From positions 1-64,000 of the forward strand of contig NZ_NHSH01000064.1 in assembly GCF_016653315.1 (NCBI RefSeq): a DNA stretch of 64,000 nt. Direction: 5' to 3'. The stretch comes from Halochromatium roseum (GTDB taxonomy: Bacteria > Pseudomonadota > Gammaproteobacteria > Chromatiales > Chromatiaceae). Of the stretch, positions 53,560-62,700 are shown piece by piece; position 1 is the stretch's first letter; the number at the start of each line of letters is the position of its first letter. The notes under the pieces were generated by a model. That model saw only the letters and a program-made list of their open reading frames with translations, did no database searches and was not told the DNA's origin. The translations under genes and the position numbers were made by a program.

Positions 53560-54355
53560 TTCAGATCGGGCTGCAGGCCTGGCACGGATGATACGCATCG
53601 CTCCGTCGCGCTCGCCGTGCGCAACGGCCAACAATCGCCCAACGACGGAGACGCCGAACGTGATCCAGCGGGCCTCGCCCGTTGTCTCGCGGCAGATGAC
53701 TCACCTTTCCTACCCAATCAGCGCTGTAGCGCCATGCAATATCAGTGAGGGCGTTAATGCGGATACCGCCGGCGCGCCAGGCAGCGGCAGGCGCAACCGC
53801 ATGGATCGTTCCCGTGTTGATGGTTGGGGTCGCATCGACCGCGCCGCTGTCATCGGGATCAATGTCAAGGCCGCCGGTCGCAGTGACCAGAACCCACTCA
53901 TCGTCAGGAACACCGGGCAAACTGAGTCGCCGCGTCTGTCGGCCTCAAACATCGCGGCGACTGTGCAGTCGTTTGTGATCGGGGCAGTGTTGTAGGTCTT
54001 GCCCGAAAGCGTCCCTGTACCGCAGCCGTTCACGGAGGCGATAATGAAGCCGCTAGCGGGTGCGACGCTGCAGGTACTCTGTTCACCATCCACCACCGAA
54101 CGGGGGCTGCAACTGAGGGTGCCACTGCTAGCGGGGCTGACTTCGGTCGCGATGCTGTGCTGCTGTGAGGCCCCACCAATACGTGCTGTGAGCCGAGCAC
54201 CTGGCTACAATCTGAAGGGGGCCTGAAAAACGATCCGCTGCCCCGCCTCAAGATCCAGCACAGCAGCTGCTGAGACATTCAGATTGGGACCAACCGTCAA
54301 AGACTGACAGGTCTGGTAGCGTGCTTGCCCAGTGACGACCTGATCCTTGAGCTGA
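53560..54355 (-). pseudogene. Remnant of a secreted surface protein with bacterial (InlB-like) repeat
   Basis: The minus strand first reads a coathanger-type segment (TVGPNLNVSAAAVLDLEAGQ, IVFQAPFRL), an in-frame TAG, then PGARLTARIG and a bacterial repeat unit (EVSPASSGTLSCSPRSVVDG, then GFIIASVNGCGTGTLSG, TNDCTVAAMFE). After a frameshift near 53930 it goes on as VLVTATGGLDIDPDD and decays. Both ends and the signal peptide are missing. Family assignment is from sequence pattern only. Confidence 0.65.
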
Positions 54356-54611
54356 AAATGGTCGCCGTGTGTGCCCCCCAATTGGTAGCGGGGAGTTCGA
54401 TGGTGATGATGGTAAGCAGCTGTGGCTGCATCCAGGGCGTCGCTAAGCGTGCGTCCATCGGTAAGTTCGCGGTCACAATGCTTGCTCCGTATCAGCCAAT
54501 CGGCGTCGTGCCCGGGGATGGGCGCTTCAACGAACGGGTCAAAGATATCGCTCTCGCGAGCACCAATGTAGGTCAGGCGCGTGTCGGTGAGGGCCGGGTG
54601 GTTGCGGGTGA
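54356..54611 (-). pseudogene. IS4-type transposase fragment
   Basis: The minus frame LTYIGARESDIFDPFVEA...DADWLIRSKHCDRELTDGRTL resembles the central DDE part of IS4/Tn5-like transposases, where the conserved reading is DREADI; the Asp is replaced by Ala here. A frameshift follows at about 54405 (ITIELPATNWGAH). No complete element or terminal repeats seen. Confidence 0.55.
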
Positions 54612-54641
54612 GTAATCACCCGCAACCACCCGGCCTCTGCA

Positions 54642-54860
54642 TGATGGCAACCACGCTGACCTGGATCTATGCCGAGCGCCTGCTACAGACACCGCAGCGC
54701 CGACATCAGATCCGCGGCCGATCGGCTTTCGCCTTCTCCGATGTGCGCAGGCTCTTGCGAAGCGGCGCTGCATCCGGATTTTCAATCGCTTTGCCCCCGA
54801 CCATCCCAAAGCCCGCAAAATCCTTTTGTCCAGATGCTCTTACGCATGGTGGCTTGAGCT
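54642..54860 (+). pseudogene. Probable transposase C-terminal fragment
   Basis: Plus-strand MMATTLTWIYAERLLQTPQR...AFAFSDVRRLL, continuing after a frameshift as NPFVQMLLRMVA, looks like the C-terminus of a transposase. It lies back-to-back with the IS4-type fragment across a 17-bp inverted repeat. Identification is tentative. Confidence 0.4.
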
Positions 54861-54922
54861 TCAATGAATCGAGCGGCGTAAGATCTCAGGAAACTTCAGT
54901 TCCCTATACTGTCACCCAAATC

Positions 54923-55118
54923 CCTCGATGATGAGCACGTCGAGCCTCTGGCTGCGCAGGGCCAGTTCCTCTTCGGTGCTGACGTTGTAGGGTAGCCCGT
55001 TGAGCGCATCGGCGAGGGCTTGGCCAAGCAGTGCGTGCCAGGGGATGCGTTGATCACGACTCATCGCCGCAGTTTAGCCGATTGGCCGACACCGTATCGA
55101 GAGCGGGCAACGGCCTTC
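54923..55118. repeat. Partial second copy of the Rpn-like gene 5' end
   Basis: About 195 bp nearly identical to 52482-52676: the first ~47 codons of the Rpn-like gene on the minus strand plus ~55 bp upstream. It is preceded at 54899-54922 and followed at 55128-55152 by the same ~24-bp sequence (TTCCCTATACTG[TC]...ACCCAAATCCC). Confidence 0.9.
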
Positions 55119-55178
55119 TTGTCCCCAATTCCCTATACTGTTACCCAAATCCCACATCATCCAAATTCCAGAACCAAA

Positions 55179-55388
55179 ATGACGATCGTACAGGCCGACA
55201 TCCCCGACGACCTTTCCCGACAGGCCCACGCACTTGCGCAGACCCGCAGCGTACCCTTTGATCGATTGGTCGAAGAAGCCTTACGAAGCCTCGTTGCACC
55301 GGAGCCGTTCCATGACGAAGCTTCGACACTCAAGGCCGTAGAGTCCTATGAGGCGGACACACTCCGTGATGGACCTTGGCAACCGTAA
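55179..55388 (+). CDS. Small antitoxin-like protein
   Basis: 69 residues. N-terminal ADIPDDLSRQAHALAQTRSVPFDRLVEEAL resembles the ribbon-helix-helix/helical part of small antitoxins. It overlaps the MazF-like gene by 13 bp. Since that toxin looks damaged, the antitoxin may be a survivor. Confidence 0.65.
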   Translation: MTIVQADIPDDLSRQAHALAQTRSVPFDRLVEEALRSLVAPEPFHDEASTLKAVESYEADTLRDGPWQP

Positions 55389-55702
55389 GCCGCGGCGATG
55401 TCGTCCTCGCAGTGACGCCGGGAGACTACGCTGGCTCGTCGTGCAGGCGGATGCATACCGCAGCGGCACGACCGGGCTCAATCTTGGCTTGTCCGTTCAC
55501 CACGTATGAAGAGGCGGCACCTTATCGAGCACGCTTCGATCTTCCCGCTGGCGAGGCCGTGCGCCGTTCCTACGTGATGGTAGACAAACTCACGGCCGTT
55601 CGGCGCGACAGGCTCGGGGCGCAGATTGGCCGTGCCTCTTCGCAGCAAATGCAGCAGGTCGCGTCGGCGATGAGAGGCATACTGGGACTCATCGAACCGT
55701 AA
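55376..55702 (+). pseudogene. MazF/PemK-like toxin with compensating frameshifts
   Basis: The frame starts (TTG) with a MazF-like VSRGDVVLAVTPGDYA and ends MazF-like (ILACPFTTYEEAAPYR, SYVMVDKLTAVRRDRLGAQIG). Between them, about residues 20-34 (GSSCRRMHTAAARP) are alien, while the +2 frame there reads the expected VVQADAYRSGTTG. A loss just upstream and a gain of one G near 55478 explain this. The ORF stays open but the conserved RPxLVVQAD segment is lost, so activity is doubtful. Confidence 0.7.
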
Positions 55703-55739
55703 CGATCTTCGGCATGACTGCGCGAGTGCAGTGGTCCCT

Positions 55740-56072
55740 CTAGCCCTTACTAAGCCCCCGCTGCCGCCACAACAGATAGATCGCCGGGATCACGAACAGA
55801 CTCAGCAGCGGCGCGGTGATCATGCCGCCGACCATCGGTGCGGCAATGCGACGCATGACCTCGGAGCCAATACCCCCAAGCAGCATGATCGGCAACAGGC
55901 CCGCAAAGATGGTCGCCACCGTCATCGCCTTGGGCCTGATACGCAGCACCGCGCCCTCCTCGATCGCGCCCTTGAGTTCCTCGACGCTCGTCAGCCGGCC
56001 CTCCTGCGCCTGCAGCGTAAATACCGGCAGAAAGCTCAGTGTGATGATCAGCAGCGAGAAGAACAGCGCCGG
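55740..56072 (-). pseudogene. Internally deleted copy of cusA
   Basis: Minus strand reads [20 protein letters not shown], then [20 protein letters not shown] and on to the C-terminus (LLWRQRGL). In the intact cusA (59799-62930) the two parts are about 1.45 kb apart; they are joined here at a shared EGRL / GCCCTCCT site. 5' sequence ends abruptly at about 56072. Confidence 0.85.
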
Positions 56073-56119
56073 GCTGAAGCAATCAAAAACTACTTCCGGC
56101 CTGATGGGAGCCCCGAAGG

Positions 56120-56136
56120 TGTCGAAAAATTTTACA
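56120..56136. promoter_or_regulatory. TGTCGAAAAATTTTACA motif, copy 1
   Basis: First of three related motifs upstream of the PEP-CTERM gene, about 400 bp before the sigma-54 promoter. Reads TGTCGAAAAATTTTACA. Confidence 0.5.
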
Positions 56137-56296
56137 GTAGCAAAACACCGCGAGAAGAAACCAAAAAGCGGTTAGATAAATCAGTAACTTGCCGATTTTT
56201 AGACATTTAGTTTATCTTGCGAGCGTAACCATATCGTCACATAACACATTCAGTGCGAATTTTTCTGCATTTTGCCCCGTTTTACCGGCCTTCAGG

Positions 56297-56313
56297 TGTC
56301 AGGATTTTTTACA
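56297..56313. promoter_or_regulatory. TGTC-N-ATTTTTTACA motif, copy 2
   Basis: TGTCAGGATTTTTTACA, flanked as GGTGT...ACACC to form an imperfect dyad. About 220 bp upstream of the sigma-54 promoter. Confidence 0.5.
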
Positions 56314-56452
56314 CCTCAAACCAAGGTGCCTGGACACCACGAAGATCGACTAAAAGCACCCTAACTCATTGAATCAAATAACCAAAAAATTGACTAAAAT
56401 CGTAGACATTAGCCCGCAGTAAGTCACGGAAGCGAATTTACGCCAAGAAAAC

Positions 56453-56470
56453 AGTCGAAAAATTTTTACA
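56453..56470. promoter_or_regulatory. AGTCGAAAAATTTTTACA motif, copy 3
   Basis: Third copy, about 65-80 bp upstream of the sigma-54 promoter, a normal distance for an enhancer-binding activator site. Confidence 0.5.
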
Positions 56471-56533
56471 CTTTCAACCTGCCGTGCGATGGCACTATTT
56501 CTATAAGTGCTATTTTTAAGACATAAATAAAAG

Positions 56534-56549
56534 TGGCTCGGTTTTTGCT
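56534..56549 (+). promoter_or_regulatory. Sigma-54 promoter of the PEP-CTERM gene
   Basis: TGGCTCG-N4-TTGCT, matching the -24/-12 consensus TGGCACG-N4-TTGCW with one change and exact spacing. It is 116 bp before the ATG. The core is framed by the inverted repeat GTGGCTC...GAGCCAC. Confidence 0.75.
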
Positions 56550-56664
56550 TGAGCCACCGTGCGACCAGGGAAGCTGTCGGCTGACAGGAACCAAGGTTTC
56601 CTCTTTTTCTCTGAAGTTCGCGTTCAGTTCCAACATTCATCGATATGTGCAAAGGAGATTCCCT

Positions 56665-57378
56665 ATGAACTCGAAGGCAGTACGTCGTTTGGCAACATCC
56701 ACCGCCGCCGCCATGGCGCTCATTGTCGGGGGGGGGGCGCAAGCCACGCTGATCAACTTTTACCTCGAATCAACCACGACGGTGACGGTCGAATATGTCA
56801 CTGTTAACCCTTTCGAATCGTATTTTTCTTTTAATTTAGATGGTAGCGACGTGATAGGGAATGCTGGTTATGCCACAGGAACAGGAAGTGATCCTGCATT
56901 AGTGTTTGTCGCTCCGGCAGATCAAACATTTGTAAACTCTCAATCGATTATTTTGCCGATTTCTATTACTGATTTGGATAACAGTCAAACAATTACTCAG
57001 AACGTGGAATTCTCCGTAATGAATCAGGTCCAGCAGTTTCCCAACGGCAATTGGTTAAAACAAGGTACTTTAAATATTGTTAATACCCCACAAAGTTTGT
57101 TTTCCTTCAATGCAGGAGATTTAAAAATATCTCTCCTGAGTGGCCGGGCAAGTGCATGGCTCCAACCTGAAGGATTCGTGGCAAGCGACAATTCACTTAC
57201 CACTGGGGCTCGCTCCCCTCAACCCAGCGCGCCCCCACCCACGAGTGTCCCCGTGCCAGCCTCAATCTTCCTGCTGGGAGCAGGACTGCTCGCGCTGGTG
57301 GGAGGGCGCTTGTTAACAGGACAGCGGCCCCCGAAACTCCGTCGAGGCACCCAATCTCCGCTAACATCCGCCGCTTGA
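56665..57378 (+). CDS. PEP-CTERM sorting domain protein
   Basis: 237 residues. Signal peptide (about 1-27, cut near GAQAT), a beta-rich Ser/Thr/Asn-rich exported part, then a C-terminal sorting signal VPVPASIFLLGAGLLALVGG followed by a basic tail; the motif is VPxP, typical of PEP-CTERM. Exosortase processing and surface or matrix (exopolysaccharide) location are inferred from the family. AAAGGAGA at 56651-56658 is the ribosome-binding site. The middle of the gene is AT-rich against its surroundings. A G10 tract lies in the signal peptide. Confidence 0.88.
   Translation: MNSKAVRRLATSTAAAMALIVGGGAQATLINFYLESTTTVTVEYVTVNPFESYFSFNLDGSDVIGNAGYATGTGSDPALVFVAPADQTFVNSQSIILPISITDLDNSQTITQNVEFSVMNQVQQFPNGNWLKQGTLNIVNTPQSLFSFNAGDLKISLLSGRASAWLQPEGFVASDNSLTTGARSPQPSAPPPTSVPVPASIFLLGAGLLALVGGRLLTGQRPPKLRRGTQSPLTSAA
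56728..56737. repeat. G10 homopolymer tract in the signal peptide of the PEP-CTERM gene
   Basis: Ten G in a row, codons 22-25 (Gly-Gly-Gly-Ala). A gain or loss of one base would shift the frame within the signal peptide, so it can act as a phase-variable switch. Confidence 0.9.
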
Positions 57379-57514
57379 GCCGACATGACCGCCCCGGTGA
57401 TACCCTGCCGCAGCCGGGGCGGTTCATGGCTTATGGCGCCGAGAGCGAATTCTTTGGCTGCATCACGGTGCCCTGTTCCTTTGTATTGAAAACGCAATCT
57501 AAGGAAATTCGCCT

Positions 57515-58021
57515 ATGACTCGATTCATTGGTCTTGCGCTCATTGTTCTGCTGCCGTTAAGCGCCACATCAGCTATCGCAGCTTAGCTTCCTGCGCCCGT
57601 TAAGGCGCAAATCTCGGAATTGAAATCCTCGTGTCGCGGGGTCGATGGTAAACTTGTCAATCCGAAACAGGCCATCCTAAGCGCGGATCTCAACGGGGAT
57701 GACCAACCAGATTATGCGATCGATCAGTCGGCCCTCAACTGCGACGGTGCCGCCTCAGCGTTCTCTGGCTCGGGTGGCTCTCAAGTCGATGTCTTCGTTT
57801 CGACGCCAAGCGGATATATCAACGCTTGGTCCGGTGGGACGTTCGGCGCGAAAGTCGAGCAACAAAGGCTGTGGCTGGCACTTGGAGGCCGTTACTGCGG
57901 CCAACAGAAGCCCTCAAGCCGGGCCGCAGCGCAAGGATGCTACCGCGCGTTATCCTGGAACCCCAACAAACGCAAGATGGTCATCGACCCCAAGATCAAG
58001 CCGCGTCCGGTCGGGCCTTAA
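57515..58021 (+). pseudogene. Small exported protein interrupted by an amber codon
   Basis: 168 codons in one frame except for TAG at 57584-57586. Codons 1-23 encode a clean signal peptide (MTRFIGLALIVLLPLSATSA...), and the stop falls at the expected cleavage point. Downstream, the frame remains open with a coherent mature domain (SADLNGDDQPDYAIDQ, DVFVSTPSG; Cys residues in SCRGVDG, LNCDG, GRYCGQQ, AQGCYRALSWNP), suggesting a recent or read-through stop. AAGGAA is 8 nt before the ATG. Family not recognised. Confidence 0.75.
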
Positions 58022-58210
58022 CTCACCCTGTCGGCGCCTTTGCAAGCCTTACTCTTGCTGCCTTCTAGCCCCCAACCCAGCATCTTTCGCGCCTGCGGGC
58101 GGGGTGTCTTGTCAGACCGACGGATCGCCGAGCCCCGTTTGCTCCCTCGGGAACAGGGTCGACTTTATCGCGCTGTTGTTCGATGATCGCAGCCCATCAC
58201 CAGCATCCCC

Positions 58211-59770
58211 ATGGCCGCGATCATGCCCCGCCGCAAACTGCCCATTGGCATACAGACCTTCGCCAAGATGCGCGAGGAGGACTACTACTATGTCGATAAG
58301 ACCGGCTTCATCGCCCGGTTGATCGACGAGGGCAGCTTTTACTTTCTCTCCCGTCCGCGCCGCTTCGGCAAATCTCTGCTGATCGACACCATCGGCGAGC
58401 TGTTCGCAGGCAATGAGCCGCTGTTTCGCGGGCTGGCGATTCATCCCGACTGGGATTGGTCGGTGCGTTACCCGGTTATCCGCCTGAGCTTCGGTGGCGG
58501 GGTGGTGCGCTCTCGCGCGCGGCTCGATACCAAGATTGGCGAGCAGTTGCGTCTGAACATCGCCGAGCTGGATGTCGAATGCACCGAGCCAGAGCCGGAA
58601 GCCTGTCTCGCCGAACTGATTGGCCTTGCCCGTCAAATGAGCGGCCAGCGCGCCGTGGTGCTGGTGGACGAATACGATAAGCCCATCCTCGACAACCTGA
58701 CCCGTCCGGAACTGGCGCGCGAGTTGCGCGACGGGTTGCGCAATCTCTACTCCGTGATCAAGGATCGCGAGGGCGATGTGCGCTTTGTCCTCATCACCGG
58801 AGTGAGCAAGTTCAGCCGGGTAAGCCTGTTCTCCGGACTGAATAATTTAAACGACATCACTGTCGATGCGCCTTACTCGGCGTTGTGCGGCTATACCGAG
58901 ACTGATCTGGACACCGTCTTTGCGCCTGAGCTGCACGATTTGGATCGCACCGAGATTCGCCAGTGGTACAACGGCTACAACTGGCTGGGCGATGCAGTCT
59001 ACAACCCCTTCGACCTGCTGCTGCTGTTCCAGAAACGCGAGCTGCGTTCGTTCTGGTTCGAGACCGGCTCACCCACCGGGCTGATTGACCTGCTGATGCA
59101 GCGCGGAATTTTCACCCCCGATCTATCCCAGACCATCGCCGACGACGAGCTGCTGTCAAGCTTCGATGTCGATCATATCGCCACCGAAGCCCTGTTATGG
59201 CAGACCGGTTATCTCACCTTCGCCAAAGTGCAACGTATCGGCGCCCGCGCGCGCTACCGCCTGACCTATCCCAACCTGGAAGTGCAGAGCGCCCTCAATG
59301 ACGTGCTGGCCAAGGCATTGATGGGCAACGCCAGCCAGGCCAGCCGACTGTCCGGGCAGCTCTACGATATCCTCCAGGCTGGCGACCCCGAACCGCTGCG
59401 TGAGCACCTGCACAGCCTGTTCGCCGCCATCCCGCATCATTGGCACGACAACACGCCGATTGCTCACTACGAAGGCTACTGGGCCAGCGTCTTCTACAGC
59501 CATCTGGCCGCGCTTGGCCTGGAGCTGATCGCCGAAGACATCACCCACCACGGGCACATCGACCTGACGCTCAAGTTCAACCACCAGATTTGGCTATTCG
59601 AGTTCAAGGTTGCCGAACGCTCGCCTGCAGGCAGCGCCTTGCAGCAGATCAAAGACAAAGGCTATGCCGACAAATACCGCGCGCTCGGGCAGCCGGTTTT
59701 TCTGATTGGCATCGCCTTCAGCGAACAGCAGCGGCAGCTGGTGGGCTTCGATGTCGAACGGATCGGCTGA
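58211..59770 (+). CDS. AAA-ATPase-like / PD-(D/E)XK nuclease (DUF1703) protein
   Basis: 519 residues. N-terminal AAA-ATPase-like domain with the signature DYYYVDKTGFI...FLSRPRRFGKSLLIDT (RPRRFGKS P-loop) and VVLVDEYDKPI Walker B. C-terminal PD-(D/E)XK domain with GHIDLTLKFNHQIWLFEFKVAE. This family is abundant and of unknown function, with a suspected link to selfish or defence elements. ATG 58211 or 58223 could be the start. Confidence 0.88.
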   Translation: MAAIMPRRKLPIGIQTFAKMREEDYYYVDKTGFIARLIDEGSFYFLSRPRRFGKSLLIDTIGELFAGNEPLFRGLAIHPDWDWSVRYPVIRLSFGGGVVRSRARLDTKIGEQLRLNIAELDVECTEPEPEACLAELIGLARQMSGQRAVVLVDEYDKPILDNLTRPELARELRDGLRNLYSVIKDREGDVRFVLITGVSKFSRVSLFSGLNNLNDITVDAPYSALCGYTETDLDTVFAPELHDLDRTEIRQWYNGYNWLGDAVYNPFDLLLLFQKRELRSFWFETGSPTGLIDLLMQRGIFTPDLSQTIADDELLSSFDVDHIATEALLWQTGYLTFAKVQRIGARARYRLTYPNLEVQSALNDVLAKALMGNASQASRLSGQLYDILQAGDPEPLREHLHSLFAAIPHHWHDNTPIAHYEGYWASVFYSHLAALGLELIAEDITHHGHIDLTLKFNHQIWLFEFKVAERSPAGSALQQIKDKGYADKYRALGQPVFLIGIAFSEQQRQLVGFDVERIG

Positions 59771-59798
59771 CGCCGGCTGGGTGCTTTTTAAAGCATAG

Positions 59799-62700
59799 CT
59801 ACTCTCCTCGCCGCAACCCCCGCTGCCGCCACAACAGATAGATCGCCGGGATCACGAACAGGCTCAGCAGCGGCGCGGTGATCATGCCGCCAACCATCGG
59901 CGCGGCAATGCGGCGCATGACCTCGGAGCCAATGCCGCCGATCAGCATGATCGGCAGCAGCCCGGCGAAGATGGTTGCTACCGTCATCGCCTTGGGCCGG
60001 ATGCGCAGCACCGCGCCCTCCTCGATCGCACCCTTGAGCTCCTCGACACTGGTCAGCCGGCCCTCCTTGCGCCACTGCTTCAGCGCATTGTCGAGATACA
60101 CCAACATCACCACGCCGAACTCAGCGGCAACCCCGGCCAGCGCGATGAAGCCCACAGCGACCGCCACCGAGAGGTTGTAGCCGAGCAGATCGATCAGCCA
60201 GAAGCCACCGACCAATGAGAACGGCAACGACAACATCACCAGCAACGCCTCGCCACTGCTGCGGAAGGCGAGATAGAGCAGCAGGAAGATGATCGCCAAG
60301 GTGACTGGCACGACCTGGGTCAGCCGCTCTCGCGCGCGCTCCATGTACTCATACTGACCGGACCAAGCGAGCGAATAGCCAGGCGGCAGCTCGACCTCGG
60401 CGCTCACTACCTGCTTGGCCTCCTCGATCCAACTGCCGAGATCGCGCCCACGGATATCGACGAAGGTCCAGCCGTTCAGCCGCGCGTTCTCGCTCTTGAG
60501 CATCGGTGCACCGTCGGCGATCACCACCTCGGCGACCTGCGCCAGCGGGATCTGCGCGCCGGTTGGAGTCACGATCGGCAGCTCGCGCAATTCCTGCACG
60601 CTGTCACGCTGCTCGCGTGGGAAGCGCAGGTTGACCGGATAGCGCTCCAAGCCCTCGACGGTCTGCGTCAGGTTGATACCACCGATCGCGGCAGCGACGA
60701 CCCGGTTGATGTCGTCGACATTGAGCCCGACCCGCGCCGCCGCCAATCGATCCGGCCGAATCTCGACATAACGACCACCGGCGACCCGCTCCGAGAACGC
60801 CGAGCTGGTGCCCTCGACCTGCAGCACCGCGCGCTCCACTGCCTGCCCAATGCGCTCGATCTCGGCCAGATCGGGCCCGGCAATCTTGACCCCAACCGGG
60901 GTCTTGATGCCGGTGGCGAGCATGTCGATGCGGGTCTTGATCGGCATCACCCAGGCATTGGTCAGACCCGGCAGATCAACGGTCGCATCCAGCTCCTCGA
61001 TCAGCTTGTCGACCGTCATCCCCTCGCGCCACTCGGACTCCGGCTTGAGCTGGATCAGGGTCTCGATCATGGTCAGCGGCGCCGGGTCGGTCGCGGTGTC
61101 GGCGCGACCGATCTTGCCGAACACCCGCTCGACCTCGGGCAGCGTCGCGATCAGCCGATCGGTCTGCTGCAACAACTCCTGCGCCTTGCCGATCGACAGC
61201 CCCGGCAGCGTCGTCGGCATGTACATCAGATCGCCTTCGTAGAGATCGGGCATGAACTCGGAGCCCAGCCGCGACAGCGGGATCAGGGTGCTGACCAGCA
61301 CCAGCAAAGCCGCCAGCAGGGTCGTGTAGGGCCAGCGCAGCACCGCACGCAGCAGCGGCCGATACAGCCAAATGAGCACCCGGTTGAGCGGATTGCGCAT
61401 CTCATTCGGGATGCGTCCGCGCACCAGATAGCCCATCAGCACCGGCACCAGGGTCACCGCCAGCCCGGCCGCCGCCGCCATCGCATAGGTCTTGGTAAAG
61501 GCCAGCGGTGCAAACAGCCTGCCCTCCTGCGCCTGCAGCGTAAACACCGGCAGAAAGCTCAGCGTGATGATCAGCAGCGAGAAGAACAGCGCCGGACCGA
61601 CCTCGCCCGCCGCCTCGCCGATCACCTGCCAATGTTGCTCACCGCGCGGACGCTCGCCATGCTCGGCCTCGTAGCGCTCCAGATGCTTGTGCGCGTTCTC
61701 GATCATCACGATGGCCGCATCCACCATGGCGCCAATCGCGATCGCGATGCCACCGAGCGACATGATGTTGGCGTTAATGCCCTGCAGTTGCATGATGATG
61801 AACGCGACCAAGATGCCAAGCGGCAGGCTGATGATCACCACCAGCGATGAACGCAGATGCAGCAAGAAGGCCATACAAACCAGCGCAACGACGATCAGTT
61901 CCTCGATCAGCTTGGTCTGCAGATTGTCGACCGCCCCCAGAATCAGCTCCGAGCGATCATAGGTCTCGACGATCTCGACCCCCTTGGGCAGCCCCGCGCG
62001 CAACTCATCCAACCGCGCCTTCACCGCCTCGATCGTCGCCAGCGCGTTCTCGCCCGAGCGCATCACGATGATGCCGCCGGTGATCTCGCCCTCGCCGTCC
62101 AGATCTGCCACCACTCGGCGCATCTCCGGGCCGATCTGCACCCGCGCGATATCGCGCAGTAGCACCGGCGTGCCCTCCGGTGTGGACTGCACGGCGATCA
62201 GCTCGATATCCTCGAGCGAGGTCAGATAGCCGCGCGTGCGCACCATATACTCGGCCTCGGCCAACTCCAGCACCGAGCCGCCGACCTCGCGATTCGCGCC
62301 CTGCACCGCCGCCATCACCCGCTGCAGCGGAATGCCATAGGCACGCAGCTTCGAAGGATCAACGACGATCTGATACTGGCGCACCATGCCACCGACCGTC
62401 GCCACCTCCGAGACACCCGGCACCGACTGCAGCTCGAACTTCAAGAACCAATTCTGCAGACTGGTCAGCTCGGCCAGGTCATGCTGCCCGGTGCGATCCA
62501 CCAGCGCATAGCTATAGACCCAGCCAACCCCGGTCGCATCCGGCCCAATCCGCGGCTCGACCCCCTCCGGCAAGGCCGCCGCCGCCTGATTCAGATACTC
62601 CAGCACCCGCGCCCGCGCCCAATACAGATCCGTGCCATCCTCGAAGATCACATAGACGAAGGAATCACCAAAGAAGCTGAAGCCGCGCACCACCTTCGCA

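Noticed and set aside
53710-54096. Small intact secreted protein on the minus strand
   Set aside because: Its reading frame continues upstream through a TAG with homologous-looking sequence and shifts frame downstream, so it is part of a pseudogene rather than a stand-alone gene.
56530-56560. Minus-strand intrinsic terminator (GTGGCTC...GAGCCAC followed by TTTTATTT)
   Set aside because: It would fit by structure, but no minus-strand gene lies upstream of it, whereas the sigma-54 reading matches the consensus and the plus-strand gene. A dual function cannot be excluded.
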